64,000 nucleotides of DNA from Cystobasidium ongulense (taxonomy: Eukaryota; Basidiomycota; Cystobasidiomycetes; Cystobasidiales; Cystobasidiaceae): contig BQUP01000001.1 in the NCBI GenBank assembly GCA_022835595.1, forward strand, positions 1,302,001 to 1,366,000, given 5' to 3'. A program made the position numbers and the translations under genes. Of this stretch, positions 9,912 through 22,480 are shown piece by piece. Positions within the stretch are counted from its first letter, which is position 1. Each line of letters begins with the position of its first letter. The notes beneath the pieces were generated by a model. That model was not told where the DNA came from, ran no database searches, and worked only from the letters and a program-made list of their open reading frames with translations.

Positions 9912-12900
9912 TCAACCTAGATTACCCCTTTTAAAATCCAAGAACATAGAATCTAGAGATTTGAAAATCAAAGAATACGGTAAATTTCTAATAATTTCAC
10001 CAATTTTCCTATCTAAATCTTTTTTACTATTCGTTGCACTATTTCCACTTCCGATATTGTTATTATTGTTATTGGAAGTAGTTAGAGAATCGATTGAAAG
10101 TCTGAACAATTGAAAAGAAGCTAATGAAATTGGAGTTTGATATTCTGGATAAGGAGCTTTTAATAATTTTGATTGTGCCGCTAGATTTATGGATTGTGTA
10201 GTATTGTTGTTATTATTACTATTATCGGTCGCATTAGACGACGATGACGAGGATGATGCGTTTGCACCACCACCACCACCACCGCTACCACCGCTTCCGC
10301 GTATTAAACGGAGTAGTACTTCAAAAACGTTATTCACGTCTTGGAAATGAGTATTCACGAAGCGATAGCGAGCTTCGTCAAATCCATTTCGTGTATTGGC
10401 TGAAGAAAGCCAGTTCTCTAGCGCGTGTTGGAAGGTAGGTGGCTGTGGATTGTGATGAAAACGAGATAAGGGAGGAAGGGGATGAAAAATTAGAAAGGTG
10501 AAGTCATGAGGGAGAGGTAGGATGAGGATCAGAGACATGTGGGAAAGAGGAAGAAGTTGATAATTTGTTGCAGGAGAAATTTGTTAAATGAAAAGAGAAA
10601 GTGTAGAGGGAACGAGTCGCAGGGGGATGAGGGTGATGGGGATGAGGGTGACGGGAGAGAGCAGAGTCATCGGAGCGGGAAGAAGATGCATATGGAGATG
10701 TTGAGTGAAGAGAGGAGCGAGGGCGAGTGTGAGGAAGAGGGGAAAGGCAGCGGAGGAGTATCAGGGAAATGCGGCACAGGTATAGAAATTTATTGAAGGA
10801 GACAAGGGAAATAAGGATGCAAATCAAACCAATTTATGTGCGGGTTCCAAGCGAAGTAGGTTGTTGAATATGCGATGAAAATGGAGAGATGTAAATGTGT
10901 GATCGGAAGAGAAAGGAATAAGAAAAGAGTGAGTGAGTAAAGATGCACCAAAGCAGAAACGATTGAAAACGACAAGCAGAACAAGGGGAGAAGGAAGAAA
11001 AAAAGAGGCGCACAGCATCGGGATCAACGACGCGGATCTTGCCTTTCCAAGCAGATCCTTTAACGACGTCCTTAGAGTTCTTGGTATTGCCAGTTGTATT
11101 AGGAGAATTCTTCCCCTGCTGCTCCCCTTTAGGAAGCTGCTGTGCAGCTCTTCCTCCGGCATTGTTGTTACTTGAACTGCTTCCGTTACTTCCGTTACCG
11201 ATGACGGATATAATCCAATCATCTGGATTACCAGTGCGAACCCATTTCGCTTCTGTGAGTGGATGTGCGCGATCCATCTTTGCGATGATAGTGCAGCGTT
11301 GAATCCTTTCTTCTCCAGCAGCGACGGCATCTGCGGAAGAGTCGGCTTTCTGCGCTAGTAGATGATGTAACGGAGGGGATAGGTGATCAGACGACGAGCT
11401 ATCCTCCCCATCCAAAGTGCCTGTCGCTCGAGCAGACTCATTGCCGTCCCAACTTTTGGCGAGCTCATCGGCGCCAATTTCCTCATAACTCTGCTCGCCG
11501 GGCGAAGTCGACTTTTCAATCTGGTTCGAACATGTCAGGGTCAGCAAAGGCCTCAATAGCTTGAAAATGTGTTTGCAACTCACATAGACCCCCTTTGCAC
11601 ACCGGAAGCCCAAGCCTTCCTCTTCGGTCGTAGGAGCCTCCATCCGCAAGTTGATCTCAATCTTGCCTTCAGCTCGATGTAGGACAACCTCCTCTATGAC
11701 TTCAGCATCTATAACCAATCTTCTCGTATTCTGTGCATAGGCAATGGATAAGCGATCTGCACTTGGGGTCGACAGTTGCCTGCGAGGGTCTATGCTTTCA
11801 TCGTCCTGTAGTTCCTCCTTATCGGCTTCTTGTGCATCATTTACTACTTCACGCGCTTGGGCAGGCTCTGCAGCTTGTTGATCTTCGTTTACTGCTGCTT
11901 CATCTCCTTCAGCATCTGCTGCACTGGCAGTACTCACGGCCGCTTGCTCCTCAGCCGAAAGCGGCTCTCCATCGAGATCATCAGGTGCTTCTGACGTGCT
12001 CTCGCTTTGTATATTCTTACTCTTTGTCTCCTTAGTCGTTCCTTCTAGCGAGGGTCCTGTTTCATTGGCGACAACTGTAGTCTTGCTAGTGACAGTGTCA
12101 ACCGACGCTTCTCGCTTTGCACCCTTCGCTTCCACCGGTGCTGGGGTACTCGCAGCTTTACCTTTCTGTTTCAGCAAGGTTTGACGAATGTCCTTTTGTT
12201 CCAGCTCGACAGGCGACATGAAGTAGATTCTTAAACGGCTATTCTCCCAGAATTTCTTCGGAACGCTTTTCATAGGAGCACGCTTCTTGACAGGACCTTC
12301 GATGGTAGGCTTACTTTGTTCGATGCCGGCTTGATCTTCCTCGACCTTGATAATCGTGTCTACTGTCGGTTCTTGATCCTCTGGCACAGGCGTGCTGCTG
12401 CCGCGACATTCAGACTTTTCTTCCCGAGGTCGACTGGCAATGATGGAATCGGCGACTTCTTCTGATGAATCGCTGGACTCTGAGATATCATCCGGCTGTT
12501 CAGACTCAGCATCACTTGCTGACGGTAGGACCTCATCAGCAGTGGATCCCGATGTCGTATCGGTAGCGGGTACCGCTTCTGAGGTCGATTCATCGGCTCC
12601 ATTTTCATTAGATGCCTCAGCCTGTTCGATTATGATCGGAGCGGCTGTTGCTGCTGACGTCTCGTCAAGTATCTCTGGACCTTTTTCACTCCTCACTTTC
12701 TTGCCGACTGGATAAACAACAATCTCTTTCGCTTCTTCGCTTGCTACTTGACGAAGTCTTTCTTCTTCCTCTTCCTCCTCTTCGTCTCTTGCGTGCTTCC
12801 TCTTTTCAGGTCGAGAGTCGGATCGCTGAAGATCAGCACTGACAGGGGCCGCTATTCCAGGCCCTTCGACTTTTACAATTAGTTCCGAGTGCTTCTCTGG

Positions 12901-14697
12901 CTGGACCTGTCTTTCAGAGTCGTTCTCAGCATGTGTGACAGTTCTCGTAGCGTGCTCTGCCCTAGTGTCGAGTTCCTCCTCTTTCTTCGTACTAACATCT
13001 TCATTCTCTTTCAGATTCATCTGGGCCAGTATCTGGCTTAGAGGCGTAGCTTTCCATGTCCAATTGAGCGCAGGTATTTCAAGGGAGTCAATTCTGAAAT
13101 CTGTCAAAGTCCGCTTGAGACTCTTGCTATTTGCAATAGGAGGAGGGGCAGGCGAACCTTCCTTCGTTCGGTCTCTTTTCTTTGTAATTGAGGCTTGTCC
13201 TTTCTTCGGTCCTGTAGGTACACTGGTGCTGGTGGCGGTTGCATTAGAGTTCGTACGTGGACGAGTAGCTGGTCCACGAGGTGAATGAGCAGGTGGTCCC
13301 GTCTGGGAGAATGTTCTTTTATAACCTTTCTCTGAATTTTGCTGGGATTGGTCGAAACGGTCATCTCGACGATTTTGCTGATGCTGGTTCTGTTGGCGAT
13401 TCGCGCCTCTCGGACCATCGAATCCTGTTCTACCTCCACCGCCGCCTCTTCCTGCAACTCGACCTCCACGAGGGCCTGTAGGAGGTCCTTTCCCTCGATT
13501 CGCGCCCGCGCTACCTCCACGGCCAGGCCCTTCTGGTGCGCGGCGAAGGTTGGCTTCGACATGACGACTTTGTGATGGTAAGGGGCGCGTGTTCCGCTGG
13601 ATGGTGGTGTTGTGAGCTGCTGGACCGGTGGGTATGCCTGGGGTTGGAGGCATCGATGGCGTTGTTGCCGACGCTGCTGCGGCTGGCGTCGCAGGAACGG
13701 AAGATGTTGACGCAGACACCGGTCTTACAGGTAACGAAGCCAGACCTTTAGGGCCAGAAGGTATCACAGGCTCGGAAGGTGGTGGTGGTGGTGGCGCAGA
13801 AGATGGTGGTGGAGGAAGATTAGCATTATATTGAGGCTGATTGTTCGGTCTGTGCTTTTCCCCTCCACGGTTGCCGGAGGCCATGGGAGTTGCTTTCATC
13901 AGCGCTACGGCGAGAGGAGGTGCAGATGGTCCGGACGAGCGCACTTCCTGAATCTGGTACGGCTGAGGCGGTGGATACTGAGGTTGAGCCATTGGCTGAT
14001 GCATTTGTGCATGTTGCTGGTAAGGATGCTGTGGAAGACCTGCATGAGAAGGATTATGAGCATGCTGGGGAGGGAAATATGGTTGTGGCTGCCCCATGGG
14101 AGGCTGAGGTGGAGCATATGCTTGATATTGAGCCTGGTAGGGTTGATTTGCATAAGGTGGCGGCATGTAGCCAGCCGAAGAACCGGCTTTAGAATCGTAT
14201 TTTGCTCGCTTTGCAGGTGGATAGGGCGCTCCTCCTGGTGGCTGATGGGACATAGGTTGCTGGCCTGGCAGTTGCATCGGTTGACCTGGAATTGGACCTG
14301 AAGCATAGCTTGCACTAGGTCCTCCTGGAGGATACATCTCTGGCTGACCTCGTCCAAAGCCGGCATTGCGGCCCTTTTGGATGCAACAGATAGTTGCACG
14401 AGGAGAAAGCACCGTCACAGAGCGTCGGGAGAGGTAAACAAGCAGAGTAGACATAGAGGGGGTCAGCCGAACCGCAATCGACCACTCTAGCGTCTATGTG
14501 GGAACCTCAGGACGTACACCGCGATTCCCAGGAGGACCAGAGCGAGGAGGAGCTACATTTCCATAACCGTAGTTCTTGTATGCAGCTGCCGCTTCGGCTG
14601 AGATTGGCGGAGGAGGTGGGGGTGGGCCACCTTGTGGAGGTGCAGGTTGGGTCCACTGGCCATTTGGAGCGTAGCCTGCATTGCCAGGGTGGTACAT
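9912..14697 (-). CDS. Large Pro/Gln-rich protein with RGG box, function unknown
   Basis: Four exons: 14518-14697, 11584-14373, 11014-11520 and 9912-10442, giving 1335 residues. The N-terminal 200 residues are rich in Pro, Gln, Tyr and Gly (MYHPGNAGYAPNGQWTQPAP). An RGG/GRGG segment follows (around genome 13420-13500; GGRVAGRGGGGGRTGFDGPR). Then come acidic, Ser/Glu-rich low-complexity stretches with Lys/Arg patches. The C-terminal third looks folded: RLSIAYAQNTRRLVIDAEVI, HPLTEAKWVRTGNPDDWIIS and FQHALENWLSSANTRNGFDE. Poly-Gly, poly-Ser and poly-Asn runs lie in the last exon. RGG boxes usually bind RNA, so a role in mRNA metabolism is plausible. I cannot name the family. Intron 2 is in frame without stops; intron 3 is unusually long. 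Confidence 0.75.
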
Positions 14698-14956
14698 CTT
14701 GAGAGTACAGACGTTACTCTCTAACTCGCTGAACGGCTACTGCGATATTTGCAGGGGTCCTGAAGCTCGTTCGGGTCTTCAAAGCTTCTTCAGAGCTTCT
14801 TTGGAAGGAGCTTCTTCTCTTCCTACGTTCAAGCATTCATCGATGAAACAGCATGATGGGCAGAGCGAACACGAAGCACTGTCGACAGCTTCTCGCAGTG
14901 GATACTGCGGACGTTTTGCGTAAGATTCGACAGAGTGCAGTCAATGCAGAGCCATC
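14698..14956. promoter_or_regulatory. Short divergent promoter region
   Basis: A 259-nt gap between the starts of the RGG protein gene (-) and the glycosyltransferase-like gene (+). Both leaders and promoters must share it. It contains repeated AGCTTCTT elements near 14779-14817 but no TATA box that I can see. Confidence 0.5.
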
Positions 14957-16371
14957 ATGCGCCGTCGCATCACAACCGCAGCGCGTCAAAGGCAGCAGCA
15001 GATCGAGTCTGAACAAACAGTCAGGCGTGTAAGACAGAAGAGCAGACGCTCTCCTAGTCCTCTTGAACATGTCCAAGAAGATATGGTTAGGCGAAAGGCT
15101 CCTCTTCTGCCTGGACCGCGTTACTCTGCTGCTGTGCCTCGCTCTCGGAACAAGCGTTCGTTTGCGACACTCGCTTTGTGCGGATTATGCATATGGCTGC
15201 TATCCTGGCTGCACACACCTAGATTGCGAGGTAATGTCTTGGAAATGGATCTCCCAGTCGTCACTTTGGCATCGTCCGCAGCAAGATTGAATTCGAACGA
15301 GCTTGCAATCACTCTGCGTTCATTACTGCAACAAACGGTCAAACCGGCAGAAATACGCCTCTACCTGACTGAAGACGACAGAGAAGTCTTTGAATGGCAT
15401 AAGACACACGTCAAATCTAGACTATCTCGGTATCTGAACGATGCGAAGATAAGCCTTTACTATGTGACAGATGTCGGACCAAGCACCAAATTCGTATACG
15501 CAATCCGAGAATTCCTCGAAAAGGGACAAGAGAACCAATCCGTCATAGTGCTGGGTGAGTTACACACCCTTGGATAAAGCTGTGTCGCCAATCTAGGGTT
15601 TCACGACTAACGCATGTTTGTCATTTGAATCTAGATGATGACCATTCATACTCTCCAGACCTGGTCTCTACAATAGTATCATACTCCAGCCTTGAAACGT
15701 ACGCAAATACAGCTATCGGTTTGCGTGGCTGGCGTGTACGGAGCGATCTCCACTGGGGTGTATCACCAGACGAAATGCAGGATCACGTTGCAGATGGATG
15801 GAAGCTAGCTGAACCGTTTCGCGTAGGAGTGCTTACGGCGAACGAAGGATACCTCGTCAAACCGCGCTTCTTTCTCAGTGATGCCTCATTGCCGGATGAT
15901 CACACTGTGACAAGGAGTAGCAGAGCACCTCTTCTGGACCTTCACAAATTGAATGCAAGTGCCGCCCATCTCGTCGACGATATTTGGCTCAATGGACATC
16001 TATCAGCACAAGGAATATCGCGATTTGTCGTACCTCTGACAGCGTCAAAGTCTAGGCTTTCTCCATTCACTCTCATCCTCGCAAATGATGCAGTACCTTC
16101 GATCGACGTAACGAAAGCGCACACTCTCGAAGGACGAATACAGCGTGAAGGCTATACTCGTGAGACAGCTAATTGGGTAGCTTTACAAATCTTCACAGAT
16201 GCCTGGAGGAAAGAAGGATTGTTCTACGTTTCGGCTAGGTCAAGGCAGCGACTGTCGTCTAGTGAGGCAGCGACTTTAGTCCCGAGATATATTCAGGGAG
16301 CTAGATTGTTGCGACGACAAGTGCTCAAGTTATACCATCATATATATCTGAGACTGGTATTCGGGCAATGA
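14957..16371 (+). CDS. Type-II membrane glycosyltransferase-like protein (GT-A type)
   Basis: Two exons (14957-15554, 15635-16371; 80-nt intron), 444 residues. A basic cytosolic N-terminus of about 65 residues is followed by one membrane anchor (FATLALCGLCIWLLSWLHT). A lumenal domain follows. It opens with a strand-like VVTLASSAARL and SLLQQTVKPAEIRLYLTEDD, as in GT2-type enzymes. The acidic DxD-type motif LDDDHSYSPDLV is built across the splice site; such motifs bind metal and nucleotide-sugar. Later come VDDIWLNGHLSAQGI, resembling the catalytic-base region of related sequences, and a C-terminal basic tail. It is probably a Golgi or ER enzyme acting on wall or secreted glycans. The exact CAZy family and donor sugar cannot be fixed from sequence alone. 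Confidence 0.75.
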
Positions 16372-17295
16372 AACATCGTTGAACGCCCGTCAATAAAGCA
16401 TTGCCTAGAAAGACATTTGCGATAAGCGCAACCCAGGCTAGCTTGTCACGCGGACTGCTTGCTTAGGTCCACTACGCAGAGACGCTGCGCAGAAATGCAG
16501 GCGGTTGATGAATCCTTTCATCCCTTGAAAGTCCATATTGAAAGCACGACCGCTCATTCGCGATGTTCGTACACGCTGCGATTCGCTTTTAACAATTTCA
16601 GGATCCTTCGATGCTGCTTGAAATTACAAGTTGCCTTGAGTGAGCCTCAGGCGCTCATAACTCTCTCGTGCCATTTGCAACTGTCGGTCTGGTCTGGTCT
16701 ACTACTATGCTGCTATTGCATTTTGGAATAGAATTTTGTGTGTATGTCCCAACTTCGCCTGCAATGATTACACGTTTGTGGCAGCGTCTTCGCATAGCGT
16801 AGACGGATGCAATTGCGCTCGACGAGGCTGCAAAGCAGCGAGTGGCTTTGTACAGAAACAAGAGAATGAAGCAGAGATAGAGTACAGATTGTCAAACATC
16901 CACGCAACATCCCCAAGCAAGAATCCGGGACAATCTTCCAAACTTTCTACACTCGCGCCTGATCGTGGAAGGCGGGCTTGACGCAGCCAGATGCATGTCC
17001 GGCGATAAGTCGACAACAAGAAACGATAGGGCTTTGAGATTCAGCAGAGAGCATAATGGAGTATTGCTTGCCGCTGAGCCAGAGCCTGAGAGCTGCAGCA
17101 ATCATGCTAGGGTAGATATCATCAAGGTTGCAAACGCCCAAAGACGGGGCGTGAGCGGGTAAAGGACAAACCTGAGCATCTCTCGGAAATGAGAGAACAT
17201 GGGAAGCTGTAAAGTTGTAGTGAGGTCCGAGGAAGTATCAATCAGCTCTGTATGGCTTCGCTTCCCAGCTAAGTGTATTCCCGACCCGCGAGTGC
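16372..17295. other. Intergenic region, no supported gene
   Basis: Downstream of the glycosyltransferase-like gene. Several short overlapping open frames occur on both strands, none with a recognisable protein. One minus-strand frame at about 17170-17330 (KMSTRGSGIHLAGKRS...) ends at a possible GT donor and could be an exon, but I could not connect it in phase to anything. Confidence 0.35.
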
Positions 17296-17685
17296 TCATC
17301 TTGCGGGCATCGAGCTGCTGACGAGGACACTGAAAGTTGGGCCTTTACAACTACGGGCGCTGTTCGGAACGTCAGAGAGGTCAGAGACGACATAGAGGGA
17401 GGTAACAGCGTCAGCAGCGTCGAGAATAGCATCAAGATGGTATGTGGTCATTTCCACCCCGCCAGGACCGCCGTGGTGGATGGGTGAGAGCAGCACCTCG
17501 CGAACTTGCTGCCAATTTTCTAGCACTCGTATGGGATGTAGCGTTCGTTCTGCAGCAGTCTTGACAGCCTTCGTGTAGTCGATTCGTATATCTCCATGTC
17601 ATGCCACCATTTATTATGTACAGCTGTCCGCTTCTCGCTCCTCCCGCTTTCTTGCCTTTGCTTGCACATTGCTCTGACTCCGCAT
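17296..17685 (-). CDS. Doubtful small ORF divergent from the KDM4 gene
   Basis: A long minus-strand open frame (about 17296-17600) reads like protein, with VLENWQQVREVLLSP and YHLDAILDAADAVTSLYVVS. It has no ATG of its own. It can be joined in phase to a basic start, MRSQSNVQAKARKREEREAD (ATG at 17685), only by removing a 30-nt stretch, shorter than any confident intron here. A 72-nt alternative would create a stop at the junction. If real it is about 119 residues and starts 84 nt from the KDM4 ATG. No family recognised. Confidence 0.25.
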
Positions 17686-17768
17686 CGACGAGCCCAGCAC
17701 GGAAGATTACACACGCTATACTGTACTGCCTTCGTGTACAGTACGAGTAGAAGTGTCCAGCTTGCGCC

Positions 17769-20700
17769 ATGTCTTTCCAGATGGGAGGAGGCGGCGCACT
17801 CGACACATTTGCTGCCGTCGCAGGCAGCCATCACGGCGGGATCCAGCAGCAGCAGCAGCAGGCCGGGATGAACAGCTACGTTGATGAGGGTGGTCGTCTG
17901 GCGAATGGATACGGTTACGGACGTGCCTCCGATGCTCCTTCCTTCAATGGCAGCGGTCTTGGTGATGGAGTGCAGACGAGGAGCGATCCATCAGCTGCAA
18001 GCGGTGAACAGCAGCGACAGCCAGCCCACAGCTTCCAGCTGCCAGTGCACACCATGCAGGCGCAGATGCCAGTGCATATGCCATTCCACCACACTCCAGC
18101 ACTACTCCACCAATCACCTGCTCCACCAACGCCCGCATCAATCCAAGCGCCCGCCGCCGTGCAGGAGCAGCCACCACAGCCAGAAGACGAAGATATCCAA
18201 GAAGCTCCAGTCAGACGAGCACGCCGCACCAAGGAGCGAGTGCGCAGAATACACCTGCCAGTCCGCGAAGGCATGGACGAGCTCTCGTCCAGCGAGGGCA
18301 GCGGCAGCGAGTGGGACGAGCCAGTCCTCGCAGAGGGCCAGACGCTGCCTCCAGGCTACACCGGCAGAAGGCGTGTCAAGAAGCCTGCAGATGGCAAGAT
18401 CAAGCCTGCATACTACTATCCTACCGAGGGCCATACGAGAGGCGTTCCTGTATTCGAGCCCACTTACGAAGAGTTCAAGGACTTCAACTCGTAGGTGTCG
18501 GGCTTTCATTATGGTGTTTGGCTCGGACTTTATCTGATGACAGTTTTGCCACCGCCTTTCCTTTCCATTCCATTTGCACTGTGTAATCCGAACTGCACTC
18601 AGCTTCATCAACAAGATTGACAACTACGGCATGAGAAGCGGTATCGTCAAGATCGTGCCTCCCAAGGAATGGTGCGACTTCTCCTTTGACTTGAAAAGAA
18701 TATAGTAACAATTGTAGACTGACGACACCTCTAAACAGGCACGACTCTCTCGTATCTGTATCACAGCCACTCAAGGACACCATAGTCCGAGATGCTATCG
18801 AACAGAATTTCATGGGTTCCAGTGGTCTGTTCAAACAGAGCAACATCGCAAGCCGTCGACTATACAATGTCAAACAATGGAAAGAGCTTTGCGAAACAAG
18901 CAAGTATGCGACTCCAGACTTTTTCAAATCTGATGCAGACAAGACTAGGGATAGGAAAGCACGCGAAGATGCTGCTCCCATTGCCAAGAAACCGGCTAGA
19001 GGTGCAGCTACGAGAGCAGCGAAACGAGCAGCCGCCAAAGCAGGAGTAAAAGAGGAGACTCCAGCGCCTTCAGTCGCTAGTGAAGCGCCTACTATGGACG
19101 ATCACGAGGCTATGAAGGATCAGCCCGCACAGCAGGCTCCCGAAGACGTCAAACCAGATGCAACTATCGCAGGTATTTCAACCGTTGCCGAGTACATCCC
19201 TCCATCACCTGCTACATCAACAGAACAAGAACCTCAACAGCCACAGCAGACGAGAGATGCGGTAACTACGACGAGTAACATCCCCGCTACTCCACCAAAG
19301 GAAATAGCTGTCAAGGCTGGAGAAGCCTCTGCTCCTACTCCCGGCACTGCAAAGTCAGAACAGAAAGCGGGCGGGGAAGTGTCGAACCGAAAGAAGAGAC
19401 GTGCGAGAGAGGAAGATATGGACAATTGGGATGAGGAATGGGAGAAATTTGATTATTCGAGTTTGCCTCATGGTACGTCTGCCACTATCGGATCTGTAGC
19501 AATGTCAAGGTAGACGCACCGATTCATTCTGAAATTGACCGCTGAATACACCCATCTCTCTTTTACTCTAGGGGCCAAACCGGAAGACTATACCGTCGAA
19601 GAATGCAGAAAGATAGAAAAATATTACTGGAGGAATTTCACCTTTGGTGCTCCTCCTATGTACGGTGCTGACGGATCTGGATCTCTTTTCGATGAATCAA
19701 ATAAAGAGTGGAACGTTGCTGCACTAGATGATCTACTTATGCGTATCAATCCACATATGCCTATGCCCGGTGTCAATACTCCATATCTATATTTTGGCAT
19801 GTGGCGAGCGACTTGTGAGTGCAGAAACGGCGAGCGCATGGACCATACCTTCCAGACTGACGCAAACCCTCCTGCGTGACTGGCTCAATAAACAGTCTCC
19901 TGGCATGTGGAAGATGCCGATCTATACTCTATCAATCACCTTCACTTTGGTGCACCCAAATTCTGGTATTCCGTTCCCCAAGCCCATGCAGAACATTTCG
20001 AGCGAGTCATGGCTTCCTACTTTCAACACGACAGACAAAAGTGTCCCGAATTTTTACGACATAAATCGTACCTAGTCTCACCACAGAAGCTAGCTAAGGA
20101 CGGTATTCCTCTTAATCGAGTGGTGCAATTCCCCGGTGAAATCATACTCACGTACCCTTACGGATATCACTCCGGTTTCAATATCGGATTCAATTGTGCG
20201 GAAAGCATCAATTTCGCAACGGAGGGTTGGTTGGATATCGGAAGAAAAGCCGAGGCGTGCACCTGTGTCTCTGATTCGTGAGCGGGGATCAATAAAGTGG
20301 TTGGCTAGAACGATGTGCTGACTGAGGCTTCTTCTTTTTACAGTGTCCGAATTGATGTCGATAAGTGGCTGGAAGAAGCACGAGAAGACGCAGAGCGAAT
20401 CCGAACCGATCCGGTATATGCTGAACAGCGCAAACAAGAGCGCGAACTAGCAGTAATTATCCCGCAACATGAAGCAAAAAGACGCCGAATAATGGGACCT
20501 GATTATGTAGAACGCAAACATCGTCCCGTCGCCCAGCCCCGTATGCAACCTAAACCATCTAATGCTAAACCTGCCAAGGTGTTCAAGGACGAAAATGAGA
20601 AACCTCAAGATCAGACTCAAGGTCCGTCACAGACTCAATCCAGGCCTCCTACTGCTCAAGGTCCATCATATGCACAAATTCAGGCGCAGATTCAAGCCAA

Positions 20701-22201
20701 TTCGAATAAACCGAACGTGCAAGGCCTATCACAGGTCTCAAAGCCAGTCCCTGTCGCATTAGAAATCAAGCCGGTCAATTCCCGTCCACAGGCTGCAAGG
20801 CCTACGCCAGTATCCGAATATCCGTGTGCTCTTTGTCCTGAACATAGCACTGAAGGCTTAGTGAGAATCGCAAATCCCGGACATAAAAATAAGAACAGAG
20901 TGCTTTTCGCCCACAAGATTTGTGTCACTTTTACACCCACGACCTGGGTGGTGCATGATCCTCAAACAGGCGAAGAGTTGGTCTATGGCTTCGAACTTAT
21001 CGAGAAAGAGAGATGGAACCTCAAATGTGGCTTGTGCTCAGACAGACATGGAACGAAGGTGGGGAAATGATATTCTCCTCCCTACTTTGCCTGATATTGA
21101 CGGCGCTAACTTGCGTATCCGCGTCTGCAGATCCAATGTACGAAAACCGCGAAATGCGTACGAGCGTTCCATACGACTTGTGCCATCAAAGAGGACTCTG
21201 GCGTGGTCCTCGATGCTTTGGTCGGCGGCCGCAGTGTGATTGACCCTAACCAAGATCAGCAGCAGCCACAGCCTGCTGTGAACGATGATGGACATTTGCA
21301 GCTAGTTGTAGCTTGCAGACAACACAATCCCGTGAGTCGCCTTCTAGGCTGAGACGTGAAGCGTTTGCTGACGGCATTCGCGGAACAGGCCTGGATGAAG
21401 TCACAAGCTGAAAAGAGAAAGAACGAATTGTCAAACAGAGTCGCTTCGCTACCCGTTGGCCAACAGATCCAGATTCGTTCGACGACTGGCATTTATCGCG
21501 TCAGTGTCCTCGGACATCGCCCTGAGATCGCGGCCGTCGAAATCGCCTTCGGCGATGGCACGAGAGCGCTTTGCAAGCATGGAGCCATCGTGTGGCCAGA
21601 GGAAGCAGCCAAATTGCAAGCTGAGCAAGGCAATACATATGCGCATAACACACCACCTCGCCAGCATCCAATGCAGCGCTCCAGATCTGGGCAGAATTTG
21701 GCTGCGGCTGCTCCACAGCAAATGCAAGCTGCTCACCCATTCCCCCAACCTCCACACCAGATTCAAGCACCACAGCCGTACCAGCAGTACCAAACTCATC
21801 AATTGCCTCAACAGCCACAGCAAAACCAGCAGCATTACCATGGCCAACCTGCATATCAAGCTTCCACACAAACGCATGCATTCCCAGTTCCTCCGCAGCA
21901 GCATGGTCAGTATCAGATGCCCCAGGTTCAGTCGCAGTTTCAGCAGCAGTATTTGCCATACCAACAGCAGCAACCTCAATACCACAATGCGCCTTACCAG
22001 AACTCGGCGTCACCAGTGCAGTACCCACGGCATATTCAACAGCAACAAGTAGCACATCAATCCCCTCAGATGCCTCAGGCGTCAGTACCAGTGGCTCATG
22101 TGCAGCCTTTGGGTTTTGTGCCGCAGCCAATTCCGTATTACAATGGAAAGCCCGTCGAAATCAAGGCGAAAGCTCGCCTACCACCAGCAGCCAGGCCTTG
22201 A
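17769..22201 (+). CDS. KDM4/JMJD2-type histone lysine demethylase (JmjN-JmjC-ePHD-Tudor-like)
   Basis: Fe(II)/2-oxoglutarate dioxygenase expected to remove methyl groups from histone H3 (K9 and/or K36 in this family), in the nucleus. Eight exons in phase give 1292 residues. A Gln-rich N-terminus is followed by JmjN at about 225-265 (VPVFEPTYEEFKDFNSFINK). JmjC covers about 510-690: FSWHVEDADLYSINHLHFG supplies the HxE iron ligands, and YPYGYHSGFNIGFN supplies the second His and the cofactor region. An extended PHD with CALCPEHS, KCGLCSDRHG and FHTTCA lies at about 875-1020. Next is a Tudor-like module (IQIRSTTGIYRVSVLGHRPE). The C-terminus is Gln/Pro-rich. Rph1/Gis1 of yeast lack the PHD and Tudor part, so this copy resembles the animal layout more. 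Catalytic residues are intact. Confidence 0.9.
17847..17864 (+). repeat. CAG trinucleotide run (poly-Gln)
   Basis: Consecutive CAG codons near the start of the KDM4-type gene encode six glutamines. Such runs vary in length between strains. Confidence 0.6.
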
Positions 22202-22480
22202 GCTTGCTCTGTAGGCAACCAGTGTAAGAACATCGTAGACAAGTTGGAAACTCAGGAGAGGGGGATAATTTTGTAGGTCAGGGCAAACGGAGTTCACAAA
22301 TAGGTTACACACGGCAAATTATCAAGCGATCGCTTCAACTCCAAAAATTGAATGCGCGCCATCTTTGCATCCGACACTTCACTTTTCACACCATTGTATT
22401 TTAGCCTGCTGAGTGCAATGGAATAATCATGCTTTACAGATCCCTGCTACATACACCGGCGAGCCCCGGGTATAAATGGC
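22202..22480. other. Short convergent region
   Basis: Separates the 3' ends of the KDM4-type gene (+) and the Arf-GEF gene (-). No coding frame. Both transcripts probably end or overlap here. Confidence 0.5.

Noticed and set aside
10539-10827. ORFs on both strands within the long intron
   Set aside because: They come from purine/pyrimidine bias, with no ordinary amino-acid pattern.
13104-14399. Several long ORFs in other frames and on the plus strand
   Set aside because: They overlap the RGG protein's long exon, whose frame continues through matching splice sites.
21449-22130. Minus-strand ORFs of 178 and 209 codons
   Set aside because: They are antisense to the Gln-rich tail of the KDM4-type gene; CAG/CAA repeats read backwards give long Leu/Ala-rich frames.
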